A stretch of 64,000 nt of DNA from Streptomyces fuscichromogenes (GTDB taxonomy: Bacteria; Actinomycetota; Actinomycetes; Streptomycetales; Streptomycetaceae): positions 387,924 to 451,923 of the forward strand of contig NZ_BMML01000002.1 of the NCBI RefSeq assembly GCF_014645815.1, given 5' to 3'. Below, in pieces: positions 50,155-62,700 of the stretch (its first letter is position 1; each line of letters begins with the position of its first letter). Made by a program: the position numbers and the translations under genes. A model generated the notes under the pieces. The model made no database searches, was not told the origin of the DNA, and worked only from the letters and a program-made list of their open reading frames with translations.

Positions 50155-50728
50155 GCCAGTCACCTCCAGCGTCGCCGCCCGACGGCGGCGGCCCGCCGCT
50201 AGCCGCTCCGAGGCGTTCCTCCTTACGGTCTACCCCGGCATTTCCGACCCGGCGACCGGATGGCCTCCTGGTGCCTCTGAGATCCCTGCGACCTCTGCGA
50301 CCTCTGAGACCTGAGGCCTGCGACCTCTGCGTCCTGAGCCCCGCGTCCTGAGCCCCGCGTCCTGAGCCCCGCGTCCTGAGCCCCGGGCCCTGAGCCCCGG
50401 GCCCTGAGCCCTGGGTCCGGACTTCCGCGTCCTGACTTCCGCGTCCTGCGCCCGGGGCCTTGAGCCCGGATGCCGTTCCGCCGGGTGGGTGACAGACTGA
50501 GGGTTCGGAGTCGGGTGGCCGTGGCGGAGAGCTCGGGCGGCACCGACCGTCCCCTCCGCGCGTCGCGGCAGCGCGGTGCTCCTCGCGGAGAACCGTGTCC
50601 TCGCAAGGTTCGGAGGCAGGCTGCCGTTCGACGCTTCCGGCGCCTCGGCCGGGACGCCGAGGCCTCTCGGTGGGTAATGGCGGGCAGGGCCCACGAGTTG
50701 GGCGGTGTCCGCGGACGCGGAGGCGGTC
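50155..50728. other. Intergenic region with 14-bp tandem repeat
   Basis: No gene seen in about 570 bases. From ~50264 to 50465 it is filled with imperfect repeats; four exact units of CGTCCTGAGCCCCG lie at 50330-50385, followed by GGGCCCTGAGCCCC variants. The remaining ~250 bases up to the SDR gene look non-coding. Confidence 0.6.
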
Positions 50729-51478
50729 ATGCCCGGTGGGTCGAGCGGAGCGCACGGAGAACTGGCCGGACAGACGGTCGTCGTGGTGGGCGGCAGCGCC
50801 GGCATAGGTCTTGAGACGGCACGGCAGGTGCGGGCCGCGGGCGGTGACCTGGTGCTCGTGGCACGCAACGCCGAGCGTCTGCGGCGGGCCGCGGACGAGC
50901 TGCGCCCGCTGAGCACCGCGGTGCTCGACGCCCAGGACACCGGACACCTGGAACGCTTCCTCGCGGAGCTGCCCGGGCGGGTCGACCACGTGATGGTGAC
51001 GGCGGGCGGCCCGTCGTACACCCCTCTCAGCGAGCTCGATCTGACCGACGCCGCCCGGGACTTCGGCGGGCGGATCGCGATGATGCTGGCGGTGGCGCGG
51101 GCGGGCCGGGAGAAGGTCAGGGCCGGGGGGACCCTGCTGTTCATCGGCGGCACCGGCGGCCGGCGGCCCGCGCCCGGAATGGCCGTGATGAGCGCGGTCA
51201 CCGCCGCGCTGCCGGCGCTCACCGCCAACCTGGCACTGGAGGTCGCCCCGGTCCGGGTCAACCTCATCGCGGCCGGATTCGTGGACACCCCGCTGTCGGC
51301 CACCCTCCTCGGGGACCAACTGGAGGCGAGGCGAGAGGAGTTGCGCAAGACGTTGCCCATCGGCCGAGTGGTCGGCCCGGCTGACGTCGCCGCTCTCGCC
51401 CTGCACATCATGGTCAACGACGCCCTCACCGGCGCCACTTACGACATCGACGGCGGCCAGCAACTGCTCGCCCACTGA
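50729..51478 (+). CDS. SDR-fold protein lacking the canonical catalytic residues
   Basis: A ~249-aa Rossmann-fold protein. The nucleotide-binding TVVVVGGSAGIGLETARQV is intact (GGxxGIG, residues ~17-28), as is the VTAGG turn. However, the usual Ser is lost (FIGGTGG in place of ISS) and the YxxxK motif is replaced by VMSAVTAALPAL, so the Tyr-Lys pair is missing. GFVDTPL and the C-terminal YDIDGGQQLL are normal for the family. It could bind NAD(P) as a sensor or partner without oxidoreductase activity, or use another mechanism. ATG 50729 follows GGAGG; GTG 50705 is an alternative. Confidence 0.82.
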   Translation: MPGGSSGAHGELAGQTVVVVGGSAGIGLETARQVRAAGGDLVLVARNAERLRRAADELRPLSTAVLDAQDTGHLERFLAELPGRVDHVMVTAGGPSYTPLSELDLTDAARDFGGRIAMMLAVARAGREKVRAGGTLLFIGGTGGRRPAPGMAVMSAVTAALPALTANLALEVAPVRVNLIAAGFVDTPLSATLLGDQLEARREELRKTLPIGRVVGPADVAALALHIMVNDALTGATYDIDGGQQLLAH

Positions 51479-51570
51479 CCGCCCGCACGCCCTGCCTCCT
51501 TCCCGCTTCCCCGACCTTCCCCGCTTTCCCTGCTTTCCCTGCTTTCCCGCTGTCCCCGTTTTCCCCACTG
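51479..51570 (+). repeat. Pyrimidine-rich tandem repeat (CTTTCCCTG)
   Basis: Strand-asymmetric C/T tract with 9-bp CTTTCCCTG units repeated two to three times and several CTTTCC/CTTCCC variants, between the SDR and VOC genes. Confidence 0.7.
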
Positions 51571-51603
51571 CCCCGATTCCCTGCGAGACGGGAGGCGCAA
51601 GCC

Positions 51604-52212
51604 ATGGACATGAAACTGGAGGTCGTCGTGGTGCCGGTGGCCGACGTCGACCGGGCCAAGGACTTCTACACCACGCTGGGCTGGCGGCTCGACGCGGACG
51701 TCGCCGGCGACGGGGGCTTCCGGGTGGTGCAGGTGACCCCGCCCGGCTCCCCGGCGTCGGTCATCTTCGGCTCCTCGGTCACCGAGCAGACTCCGGGCTC
51801 GGCCCAGGGCCTGCACCTGATCGTCGACGACATCGACTCCGCCCACGACGAGCTCGCCCAGCACGGCGCCCGCCCGAGCGACGTGTTCCACGACGCGGGC
51901 GGGGTCTTCCACCACGCCGGCGCCGATGCCCGGGTGGCCGGCCCCGACGGCAGCTACGGCTCGTTCCTGTCGTTCAGCGACCCCGACGGCAACGGCTGGC
52001 TCCTCCAGGAGGTCACCGCCCGGCTCCCGGGGCGGCTCGACCCCGCGGCCACCACGTTCTCCTCGGCCGACGACCTGGCACACGCCCTGCGCCGGGCCGC
52101 GGCGGCGCACGGTGAGCACGAGGCGCGCATCGGCGCCGAGGACCCGGACTGGCCGGACTGGTACGCGCGGTACCTGGTGAGCGAGCAGGCCGGAACCGAA
52201 CCGCCCTCCTGA
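51604..52212 (+). CDS. VOC-family (glyoxalase/bleomycin-resistance fold) protein
   Basis: A 202-aa protein. Residues ~1-135 form a VOC domain: LEVVVVPVADVDRAKDFYTTLGWRL opens the first beta-alpha-beta-beta-beta unit, LHLIVDDIDSAHDELAQHG the second, and LSFSDPDGNGWLLQEV closes with the DPDGN signature and the metal-ligand Glu. A C-terminal ~60-residue helical extension (DDLAHALRRAAAAHGEHEARI ... WPDWYARYLVSEQ) is the tail often found in actinobacterial family members. Substrate unknown. ATG 51604 follows GGGAGG. Confidence 0.85.
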   Translation: MDMKLEVVVVPVADVDRAKDFYTTLGWRLDADVAGDGGFRVVQVTPPGSPASVIFGSSVTEQTPGSAQGLHLIVDDIDSAHDELAQHGARPSDVFHDAGGVFHHAGADARVAGPDGSYGSFLSFSDPDGNGWLLQEVTARLPGRLDPAATTFSSADDLAHALRRAAAAHGEHEARIGAEDPDWPDWYARYLVSEQAGTEPPS

Positions 52213-52299
52213 GCCGGGCGCAGGCATGCCCTCCGACCTGCTGTGATGTGTCCCACGAGGTCTTGTCGTCAGCCATCCGGCGTACCTAAATTCGGTTAT

Positions 52300-52578
52300 A
52301 TGTCCGACAAAGATGCCTCCCGTTCCAGCGAGCCCGTCGAGTTCTCCGTCGACCTCACGAGTCACGAGCTGACCCGCCGTGCGCACGTCATGGCGGCGCT
52401 CGGCGACGACTGGGACCCCGTCGCGATGGTGCGGGGCGAGGAGGAGGCGTACGACCTGCTGTACTCCGGCCTCGATCCGGAACAGCAGCGGCTCTACGAC
52501 ACCCTCCTCGCCGCCGGTGTCCTCCCGCGACGCGGGAACGGCGAGGGGGGCGCGGACGGCAGCGGGGCCACGCCATGA
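52300..52578 (+). CDS. Small hypothetical protein (92 aa)
   Basis: Starts at ATG 52300. Sequence is acidic: EFSVDLTSHELTRRAHVMAALGDDWDPVAMVRGEEEAYDLLYSGLDPEQQRLYDTLLAAGVLP, predicted mostly helical, with a Gly-rich tail. I know similar small acidic Streptomyces proteins but no function. Its stop codon lies inside the first unit of the following 8-bp tandem repeat, so slippage there would change the C-terminus. Confidence 0.6.
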   Translation: MSDKDASRSSEPVEFSVDLTSHELTRRAHVMAALGDDWDPVAMVRGEEEAYDLLYSGLDPEQQRLYDTLLAAGVLPRRGNGEGGADGSGATP

Positions 52579-52626
52579 CGCCGTGACGCCGTGACGCCAT
52601 GACGCCATGACGCCGTGACGCCGTGA
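52571..52626 (+). repeat. 8-bp tandem repeat (CGCCRTGA), seven units
   Basis: Seven consecutive units CGCC(A/G)TGA: patterns A-G-G-A-A-G-G. The first holds the stop of the upstream gene. The unit contains ATGA/GTGA, that is start-stop-like triplets, but no long frame. Confidence 0.92.
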
Positions 52627-52748
52627 CGGTCACCGTGAACAGGTGATCCGCGGTCCGCAGTTGTACGACCCGAACCACCCGTGAAGGGTGAGGACGCCCC
52701 GGGTGGCCTGGCGGGAGCCTGGGCTGGCCGTTGAAGGGCGGGTGGGCC

Positions 52749-53788
52749 ATGGGTGACGACAGAGCCGACCGCATCGCGGAGTTCATCGAGCCGCTGCGGG
52801 TCGAGCCGGGCAGCAAGGTACGGCTGGCCGAGGACTTCGACCCCGGTTTCCGGGCGGGCGTCCGCAAGAAGAAGGACGGCGTCGAACTGCTGCGCGGCGG
52901 GATCGAGCAGCTCGCCGACTGCCAGCGGCGGCTGGCCGCCCAGGACACCTACGGAGTGCTGCTGTGTCTGCAGGCGCTGGACGCCGGCGGCAAGGACGGC
53001 ACCATCCGCCACGTCATGAGCGGAGTGAACCCGCAGGGCGTGCGCGTGGTCGGCTTCAAGGTCCCCTCGAACGACGAACTCGACCACGACTACCTGTGGC
53101 GCTACTCCCGGAACCTGCCCGGCCGCGGTGAGATCGGCATCTTCAACCGCTCCCACTACGAGGAAGTACTCGTGGTCCGGGTGCACCCGGACAACCTGCG
53201 CCGCCAGAAGCTCCCCGACGCGGCCCGCGGCCCCGACGTGTGGAAGCGGCGCTATCGCGAGATCAACGACTGGGAGCGCTACCTGACCGACAACGGCTTC
53301 AGGATCGTGAAGATCTTCCTGAACCTGTCGAAGGAAGAACAGCGCACCCGTTTCCTCAAACGCATCGACGTACCCGAGCGGAACTGGAAGTTCTCGTCCG
53401 CCGACGTACGCGAACGGGCCTACTGGGACGACTATCAGCGGGCGTTTTCGAAGATGTTGTCCGCCACCAGTACGCCATGGGCGCCCTGGTACGTCGTTCC
53501 CGCCGACCACAAGTGGTTCGCCAGGGTGTGCGCGGCCGCCGTCCTGGTGCACACCCTGATGGACATCGACCCGCAATATCCCCAGGTCACAGACGAGACC
53601 CGGCGCGAACTGGCCGAGGTCAGGAAGGAACTGGAGGCGGAGGCACCCGCAGGGGCCGCCCCGGACCCGTACAAGAAGAAGACCAAAAACAAGAAGAAGA
53701 ACGAGAAGAGAAACGAGAAGAAAAACAGCACGAAAAACCGGACGAAAAACCGGACGAAAAACAGGTCCGCTGACAAGAAGGCGTCCTC

Positions 53789-53792
<4 letters not shown>
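52749..53792 (+). CDS. Polyphosphate kinase 2 family phosphotransferase
   Basis: A 347-aa PPK2-family enzyme (polyphosphate:nucleotide phosphotransferase, TIGR03709-like). Walker A is LDAGGKDGTIRHV (~75-87), followed by SGVNPQGVRV; FNRSHYEEVLVVRVHP and the lid helix RTRFLKRIDVPERNWKFS are the usual landmarks. It uses polyphosphate to phosphorylate NDP or NMP. A ~50-residue C-terminal tail is almost all Lys, Asn, Arg and Thr (KKKTKNKKKNEKRNEKK), likely binding polyphosphate. ATG 52749 is selected; a TTG at 52731 is in frame. Its stop overlaps the start of the P-type ATPase gene (ATGA), so the two proteins are translationally coupled. Confidence 0.9.
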
Positions 53793-56521
<2,729 letters not shown>

Positions 56522-56605
56522 CGCGCCACGGACCTGACGCGCCGCGGACCTGATGCGCCGCGGACCGGATCGTCCGGGCGGCGGCAGAACCGTGACACGA
56601 CCGCC

Positions 56606-57145
56606 ATGGAAGCCCGCACCTCACCGGCCGCACAATCGGGGGAACCGAACACCGGCGGACCAGCGGGGGAGTTGGCGGAAGTGGAACTGGAACTCGGGTA
56701 CGACATGCTCGGCAGCCGGCTGCGCAGCATCGGCGAGGTCGAGATCGGCTACGGCCGGTGGGGCGGCCGGCCCCGTACGCTCGGGCCGCATCCGCTGGAG
56801 TACGACATGCTCGGCAGCCGGCTGCGCAGCATCGGCGACATCGAGATCGGCTACGGCCGACTGGGCAGCGTCCCCAGGACGTTCGGGACCTGGGACGTCG
56901 ACTGCACCGCCTGGGCCGGGATCCCGCGGCGCGTCGGGCCGTACCCGATCGACCACCCCAGGCTCAGCAGCCGGGTGCGCGGCGTCGGCCCGCTCAGCGT
57001 GGAGTACGACCTGCTGGGCGGCCGGCCCCGCCGCATCGTCCTGCCCGAGGACCTGCACGCCCTCCCCGACGACCTCCTGCGCGTCCTCTTCCTGGTCCTG
57101 CACCTGCAGACCGAACGCAACAGGAAGTCGTCCTCCGCCGCGTAG
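56606..57145 (+). CDS. Repeat protein of unknown function (YDxLGSR repeats)
   Basis: A 179-aa protein from ATG 56606. After a ~27-residue polar start it consists of ~34-residue repeats: YDMLGSRLRSIGEVEIGYGR at ~32-51 and YDMLGSRLRSIGDIEIGYGR at ~66-85, then two diverged ones (DHPRLSSRVRGVGPLSVEYD; YDLLGGRPRRIVLPED). The first two are nearly identical in DNA (56699-56757 and 56801-56859, two mismatches), so one arose recently. The tail LHALPDDLLRVLFLVLHLQTERN is helical. Similar YD-LG-SRxRxIG beta-repeats occur in small Streptomyces proteins; no function known. Confidence 0.7.
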   Translation: MEARTSPAAQSGEPNTGGPAGELAEVELELGYDMLGSRLRSIGEVEIGYGRWGGRPRTLGPHPLEYDMLGSRLRSIGDIEIGYGRLGSVPRTFGTWDVDCTAWAGIPRRVGPYPIDHPRLSSRVRGVGPLSVEYDLLGGRPRRIVLPEDLHALPDDLLRVLFLVLHLQTERNRKSSSAA

Positions 57146-57155
57146 ACCGCACAGG

Positions 57156-57189
57156 CGAAGGCCCGCCGGAACCGTCCGGCGGGCCTTCG
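57156..57189 (+). terminator. Bidirectional terminator between convergent genes
   Basis: CGAAGGCCCGCCGGA (57156-57170) / TCCGGCGGGCCTTCG (57175-57189): 15-bp perfect stem with ACCG loop, between the repeat protein and the DUF805 gene. Confidence 0.92.
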
Positions 57190-57202
57190 GGGTGTCGTCA
57201 GG

Positions 57203-57556
57203 TCAGACGGCGGCCGCGTACTTCGGGTTGGCGCCGTACTGGTTCTCCTCGGGCTTGCCGTCGGAGGCGAGCCAGACGAGCACGATGATCCAGCCGACCA
57301 GCGGGATGATGCCGACCAGGATCGACCAGCCGGAGCGGCCGGTGTCGTGCAGTCGACGGACCGCGACACCGAGGCTGGGCAGCAGGACCGCGAGGTTGTA
57401 GATCGCGGCCAGGGCGGCGAAGTGGATGGCACCGCCGACGACGGCGAGCACGATCGCGATGATCACGTTGATCAACGTGAACATCCAGTATTCCTGACGG
57501 CGCGCACGGCCGCTGAACACCACGTACTTCTTCAGTACGTCCAGGTACCAGTTCAT
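57203..57556 (-). CDS. DUF805 family membrane protein
   Basis: A 117-aa protein with four hydrophobic segments. The N-terminal MNWYLDVLKKYVVFSGRARRQEYW with the GRARRxEYW signature and the later RLHDTGRSGWSILVGIIPL are hallmarks of DUF805. Function unknown; family members are often linked to phage or stress loci. ATG 57556. Confidence 0.93.
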   Translation of the reverse strand: MNWYLDVLKKYVVFSGRARRQEYWMFTLINVIIAIVLAVVGGAIHFAALAAIYNLAVLLPSLGVAVRRLHDTGRSGWSILVGIIPLVGWIIVLVWLASDGKPEENQYGANPKYAAAV

Positions 57557-57727
57557 TACTCGTCCCCCCGGGGATCAAGGCTTGACAGTGCGCACAGCAA
57601 ATCAAGACGACATGGCCGGTTCCATTCATATTGGCGTGAGCGGGTCAACCGTTATCGTCTCGCGGCCGTTCGGTGATCAAGGGTGACCGATTGCATCCGC
57701 GCGGTACGCGATAACGTCTCTCCGGCC

Positions 57728-58576
57728 ATGGACATGCAGAAACGGCCCCAGCAGCCGCCACAGCCGCAGCATCCCGAGGGATGCCTCGTCGTCGCGATCA
57801 GAATCCCCGTGCGGATCTTCGTGTTCCTGGTGGTGCTCCCGGTACGCCTGCTCTGGGACGCGTTCACCGCCACCGCACGGTTCCTGTGGCGATATCTCCT
57901 CGCCCCGCTGGGACGCGCGATCGGCCGGATCCTCCACGCGCTCCTCGTCGTCCCCCTGATCTGGCTGTACCGCTACCTGCTCACCCCCCTCGGCCACGCC
58001 CTCCTGTGGCTCCACGCGCGCGTGCTCACGCCGATCGGCCATGCGCTCGTGTGGCTCCACGCGCGCGTGCTCACCCCGATCGGCCACGCGGTCGTGTGGC
58101 TCCTCACGCCCGTCGCGAGGGCCGTCGAATGGGTGTTCCGCATGCTCGGCACCGCCCTGTACTGGACGGTGCGCGTCCTCCTCGTCCTGCCCGCCCTCGC
58201 CCTGTGGCGCTGGATCCTCGCCCCGTCCGGCCGGCTCCTCGGCATCGTCCTCAGAGAGATCGGCGAGGCCCTCGGCCACGCCTGGCGGGCCGCCGGGTAC
58301 GTCGCACGGGCCGCCGGACGGGTGCTCGGGACCCTCTTCCGGTGGATCTTCCTGGAGCCCGCACGACGGGTGTACCGGACCGTCCTCACCCCGGTCGGAC
58401 ACCTCGTCCGCGACCTCGTACTGCACCCCGTGGCCGAGGCCGCGCGCGCGATCGGCCGTGCCGTCCGCCAGGCCCGCGCCGACCTGCGCCGCGCCCTCTT
58501 CGGCGAGCCGCGACGGCCCGCGCCCGTGGAGCGCCGGGAACCCGGCGGCCGCGACACACGTACTCTTGATGGATAG
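57728..58576 (+). CDS. Membrane protein with 16-residue LTPxGHAxxWL repeats
   Basis: A 282-aa protein preceding the TIGR03936 gene. After a PQQPPQPQ tract and a hydrophobic helix (IPVRIFVFLVVLPVRLLW) it has three tandem copies of LTPLGHALLWLHARV / LTPIGHALVWLHARV / LTPIGHAVVWLLTPV (residues ~92-137), whose DNA is a near-perfect 48-bp repeat. Further amphipathic, Arg-rich segments follow to a basic tail. I recognise this as the Streptomyces membrane protein regularly found upstream of rne. ATG 57728 is chosen (57734 is an alternative); a -10-like GATAAC lies nearby at ~57709. Confidence 0.8.
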   Translation: MDMQKRPQQPPQPQHPEGCLVVAIRIPVRIFVFLVVLPVRLLWDAFTATARFLWRYLLAPLGRAIGRILHALLVVPLIWLYRYLLTPLGHALLWLHARVLTPIGHALVWLHARVLTPIGHAVVWLLTPVARAVEWVFRMLGTALYWTVRVLLVLPALALWRWILAPSGRLLGIVLREIGEALGHAWRAAGYVARAAGRVLGTLFRWIFLEPARRVYRTVLTPVGHLVRDLVLHPVAEAARAIGRAVRQARADLRRALFGEPRRPAPVERREPGGRDTRTLDG

Positions 58577-58684
58577 CAGCACACAGCCGTACGGCCGACA
58601 GCGGTACGGCCCTCGCACAAGAACCACGAAGGACTGACGACACTGGGCAAGCGACAGCCCGAAGGCCCGCCGCCCGCACCCGCG

Positions 58685-59449
58685 GTGCAGCGCATCCGAC
58701 TGCGTTACACCAAGCGCGGCCGCCTCCGGTTCACCAGCCACCGTGACTTCCAGCGCGCCTTCGAGCGGGCGCTGCGCCGCGCCGAGGTGCCCATGGCGTA
58801 CTCGGCGGGGTTCACACCGCACCCCAAGGTGTCGTACGCCAATGCCGCACCCACCGGCACCGGCAGCGAGGCGGAGTACCTGGAGATCGCGCTCGCCGCA
58901 CCCCGCGACCCGGAGCTGCTGCGCGCCCTCCTCGACGAGTCGCTGCCCGACGGGCTCGACATCGTCGACGCGGTCGAGGCACACACGTCCGGACTGGCCG
59001 ACCGGCTCACCGCCTCCGAGTGGGAGCTGCGACTGGCCGGCGTGGACCCGGCACAGGCCGCACAGGCCGTCACCGCGTTCAACGACGCCGGGACCGTCGA
59101 GGTCCAGCGCATGACCAAGAACGGCGTCCGCACCTTCGACGCCCGCCCCGCGGTCGTGCAACTTGAGACACAGAGTGAAACGGCTGATAGGCCGACCGAC
59201 CAGCCCTGTGCGATACTGCGGCTGGTTGTTCGGCACGTGACGCCTGCCGTACGACCCGACGACGTCCTGTCCGGTCTCCGCGCCGTGGCCGACCTGACGC
59301 CGCCGGTCCCCGCAGCGGTGACCAGGCTGGCGCAGGGGCTGCTCGATGAAGAGACCGGCACGGTGACCGACCCGCTCGCGCCCGACCGCGAGGCAGCCGA
59401 GGCCCTCTCGAAGGCCGAACCGACTGCCACCGCGACGGCGTCGGCGTAA
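58685..59449 (+). CDS. TIGR03936/DUF2344 family radical SAM-associated protein
   Basis: A ~254-aa protein starting at GTG 58685; frame and similarity extend upstream (GKRQPEGPPPAPA) to a possible CTG start at 58643 with GAAGGA before it, which may be the true start. Landmarks are RIRLRYTKRGRLRFTSHRDFQRAFERALRRA, YSAGFTPHPKVSYANAAP and GTGSEAEYLEIAL. In many genomes this protein is fused or adjacent to the TIGR03960 radical SAM protein and located just before rne/rng and rplU; here the pair is split by the 25-kb variable region. The function is not established; a role in tRNA or rRNA modification is usually suspected. Confidence 0.88.
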   Translation: MQRIRLRYTKRGRLRFTSHRDFQRAFERALRRAEVPMAYSAGFTPHPKVSYANAAPTGTGSEAEYLEIALAAPRDPELLRALLDESLPDGLDIVDAVEAHTSGLADRLTASEWELRLAGVDPAQAAQAVTAFNDAGTVEVQRMTKNGVRTFDARPAVVQLETQSETADRPTDQPCAILRLVVRHVTPAVRPDDVLSGLRAVADLTPPVPAAVTRLAQGLLDEETGTVTDPLAPDREAAEALSKAEPTATATASA

Positions 59450-59725
59450 GGAAGGTCCCGCGAAGGACGCACGTCGTAGCGCCGCCCTCGTACTCGGGAG
59501 CCACCTGGGTCGGGCAGCGCACCGACCAGAAGACTTTCGCCAGGCCGTCCGCGACAAGGCGTACGGAACCGGCGAGACAGGACACAGAGAGCTCCTGTGC
59601 GGCGCCCGCGCCCCACACGGCGGCACCGCGCATCGCGCGAGCCGTGGACGTCACCGGCTGTCGCTCGATTCGATCGACGCCGGACCAGGCGCGGCGCCCG
59701 GGAGCCTGACGGGAGAAACGCCCGC

Positions 59726-62700
59726 ATGCTCGAACCGACCGAGCCCACCGAGGGCTCCGAACTGAACACCCCCAGCGACACCCTGCCGCCGCGCAGGCGT
59801 CGCCGTGCCGCGTCCCGCCCCGCGGGACCGCCCGCCGGGACCGAGGCCGTGGCCGAGACCGCGGCGCCGGCCATACCGGCCGCCGAGGCGACGGAAGAGG
59901 ACGCCGAGGCGATCGAGACCGCCGAGGCCGCCGAGACCGTCGAGGAGGCCGCGCCCGCGCCGCGTACGCGGCGCCGTGCGACCCGCCGCGCGTCCGCACC
60001 CGTCGGATCCCCGGCCGCCGCGGAAGCCGAGGCCGAGGCCACTCGGACCGCGGTCCCCGCCGTGACCGAGCCCGCCGAGAGCACGGCCGCGGCCGAGACC
60101 GCCGCCGACAGCGACGAGGAGGCCGCGCCCGCCCCGCGTACGAGGCGCCGCGCCACCCGCCGTGCCTCCGCACCCGTCGGATCCCCGGCCGCCGAAGTGA
60201 CGGAAGCGACCGAAGCGACCGAAGCGACCGAAGCGGCTGCTGAGGCCGTCGGGGCTGCTGAGGCGATCGAGACCGCCGAGGCCGCCGAGGCCGTCGAGAC
60301 CGTCGAGGAGACGGCGCCCGCGCCGCGTGCCCGTCGCCGTGCCGCCCGCCGGGTGTCCGCGCCCGCCGAGGCGGCCGAAGAGGCCGCGACCACGGCCGTC
60401 ACCGTCGAGGCGGTGGAGGCGGTCGAGACGCCCGAGGCCGTCGAGACGCCCGAGGAGGCCGCGCCCGCGCCGCGTGCCCGCCGTCGCGCCACCCGCCGGG
60501 TGTCCACGCCCGCCGGCACGCCCGAGACCGCTGCCGCGGAGACGGCCGCCGCTCCCGTCGCGGAGCAACCGCAGCCCGCGGTCGCCGAGGCTCCGGCCGC
60601 CGAGGCTCCGGCCGCCGAGCCCGTCCAGGCTCCGGTCGCCGAGCCCGCCGAGGCCGAGGTTCCGCGCCGGGGCCGGCGCCGCGTCGCGCGGCAGGCCGCC
60701 ATCGGGTTCTCCGAGCCCGCTGCCCCGGCCGCCGCCGAGGAGGAGCCGCAGCGCCGCCCGGCCCGCCCCTCCGTCGCCGTCTTCCAGGCGCCCGTGTTCG
60801 CCGAGCCGAAGTTCCAGACCCCGGAGCGCGCCGCCGCCGAAGCGGCCGCCGTGGCCGCGAGCGCCGAGGAGCCCGAGGAGTTCGCGGCGGCCACGACCGC
60901 CCCCGCTTCCGCCCCGGTCTCCGCTTCCGCGGCGTTCGCCACGGAGCCGGCCGACCAGGCCGACGCCGGTTCGCGCCGTCGGCGCCGCCGCCGCGGTGCC
61001 GTCGAGGAGGCCCCGGTCACCGAGGCCGCCGCCGAGGACGAGACCGAGGAGCCGGAGGAGTCCGCCGAGGACCTCGCCGACGGTGAGGACGAGGCCGAGG
61101 AGTCCGGTTCCCGCCGTCGCCGCCGTCGCGGTGGCCGTCGCCGCCGTCGCGGTGACGCCGCCGACGGCGAGGGCGCCGACGACGGCACCGACGAGCTCGC
61201 CGCCGAGCAGGCCGAGCAGGACGCCGAGGACACCGCCGAGCAGGAGGAAGAGGACGACGAGGAGGCCCACGACGAGGCCGGCATGTCCTCCTCCAGCAGC
61301 CGCCGTCGCCGGCGCCGTCGCCGGCGCGCCGGAGACACCTCCGCCGACGCCGAGCCCGACGAGGGCGACCCGGAGCGCACGGTCGTCAAGGTCCGTGAGC
61401 CCCGCAAGCCCTCCGAGCCGTCCGACGAGGTGCAGTCCATCAAGGGCTCGACCCGCCTGGAGGCCAAGAAGCAGCGTCGCCGCGAGGGCCGCGAGCAGGG
61501 CCGCCGACGCGTCCCGATCATCACCGAGGCCGAGTTCCTGGCCCGCCGCGAGGCCGTCGAGCGCGTGATGGTCGTCCGCCAGTACGGCGATCGCACCCAG
61601 ATCGGCGTCCTGGAGGACGGCGTGCTCGTCGAGCACTACGTCAACAAGGAGCAGGCCACCTCGTACGTCGGCAACGTCTACCTGGGCAAGGTGCAGAACG
61701 TCCTGCCGTCGATGGAGGCCGCCTTCATCGACATCGGCAAGGGCCGCAACGCCGTGCTCTACGCCGGTGAGGTCAACTTCGAGGCGCTCGGCATGGCCAA
61801 CGGCCCGCGCCGCATCGAGGCCGCCCTCAAGTCCGGCCAGTCCGTGCTCGTCCAGGTCACCAAGGACCCGATCGGCCACAAGGGCGCCCGTCTGACCAGC
61901 CAGGTCTCCCTCCCCGGCCGTTACCTCGTGTACGTCCCCGAGGGTTCGATGACCGGCATCAGCCGCAAGCTGCCCGACACCGAGCGGGCCCGGCTGAAGA
62001 CCATCCTCAAGAAGATCGTCCCCGAGGACGCGGGCGTCATCGTGCGCACCGCCGCCGAGGGCGCGAGCGAGGACGAGCTGCGCCGCGACGTCGAACGGCT
62101 GCAGGCGCAGTGGGAGGACATCCAGAAGAAGTCGAAGAACGGCAACGCCCCGACGCTTCTGTACGGCGAGCCGGACATGACCGTCCGAGTCGTCCGCGAC
62201 ATCTTCAACGAGGACTTCTCCAAGGTCATCGTCAGCGGTGACGAGGCCTGGGAGACCATCTACGGCTACGTCTCGCACGTCGCCCCCGACCTCGCGGGCC
62301 GGCTGTCGAAGTGGACCTCCGAGGTCGACGTCTTCGCCACCTACCGGATCGACGAGCAGCTGTCCAAGGCGCTGGACCGCAAGGTCTGGCTGCCCAGCGG
62401 CGGTTCGCTGGTCATCGACCGGACCGAGGCGATGGTCGTCGTCGACGTCAACACCGGCAAGTTCACCGGCCAGGGCGGCAACCTCGAGGAGACGGTCACC
62501 CGCAACAACCTGGAGGCGGCCGAGGAGATCGTCCGCCAGCTGCGGCTGCGCGACCTCGGCGGCATCATCGTCATTGACTTCATCGACATGGTCCTGGAGT
62601 CCAACCGGGACCTGGTGCTGCGCCGCCTGCTCGAATGCCTCGGGCGGGACCGCACCAAGCACCAGGTGGCCGAGGTGACCTCGCTGGGGCTCGTCCAGAT

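Noticed and set aside
50264..50465. Tandem 14-bp repeats considered as a CRISPR array
   Set aside because: Units are contiguous with no spacers, and no cas genes are present anywhere in the window.
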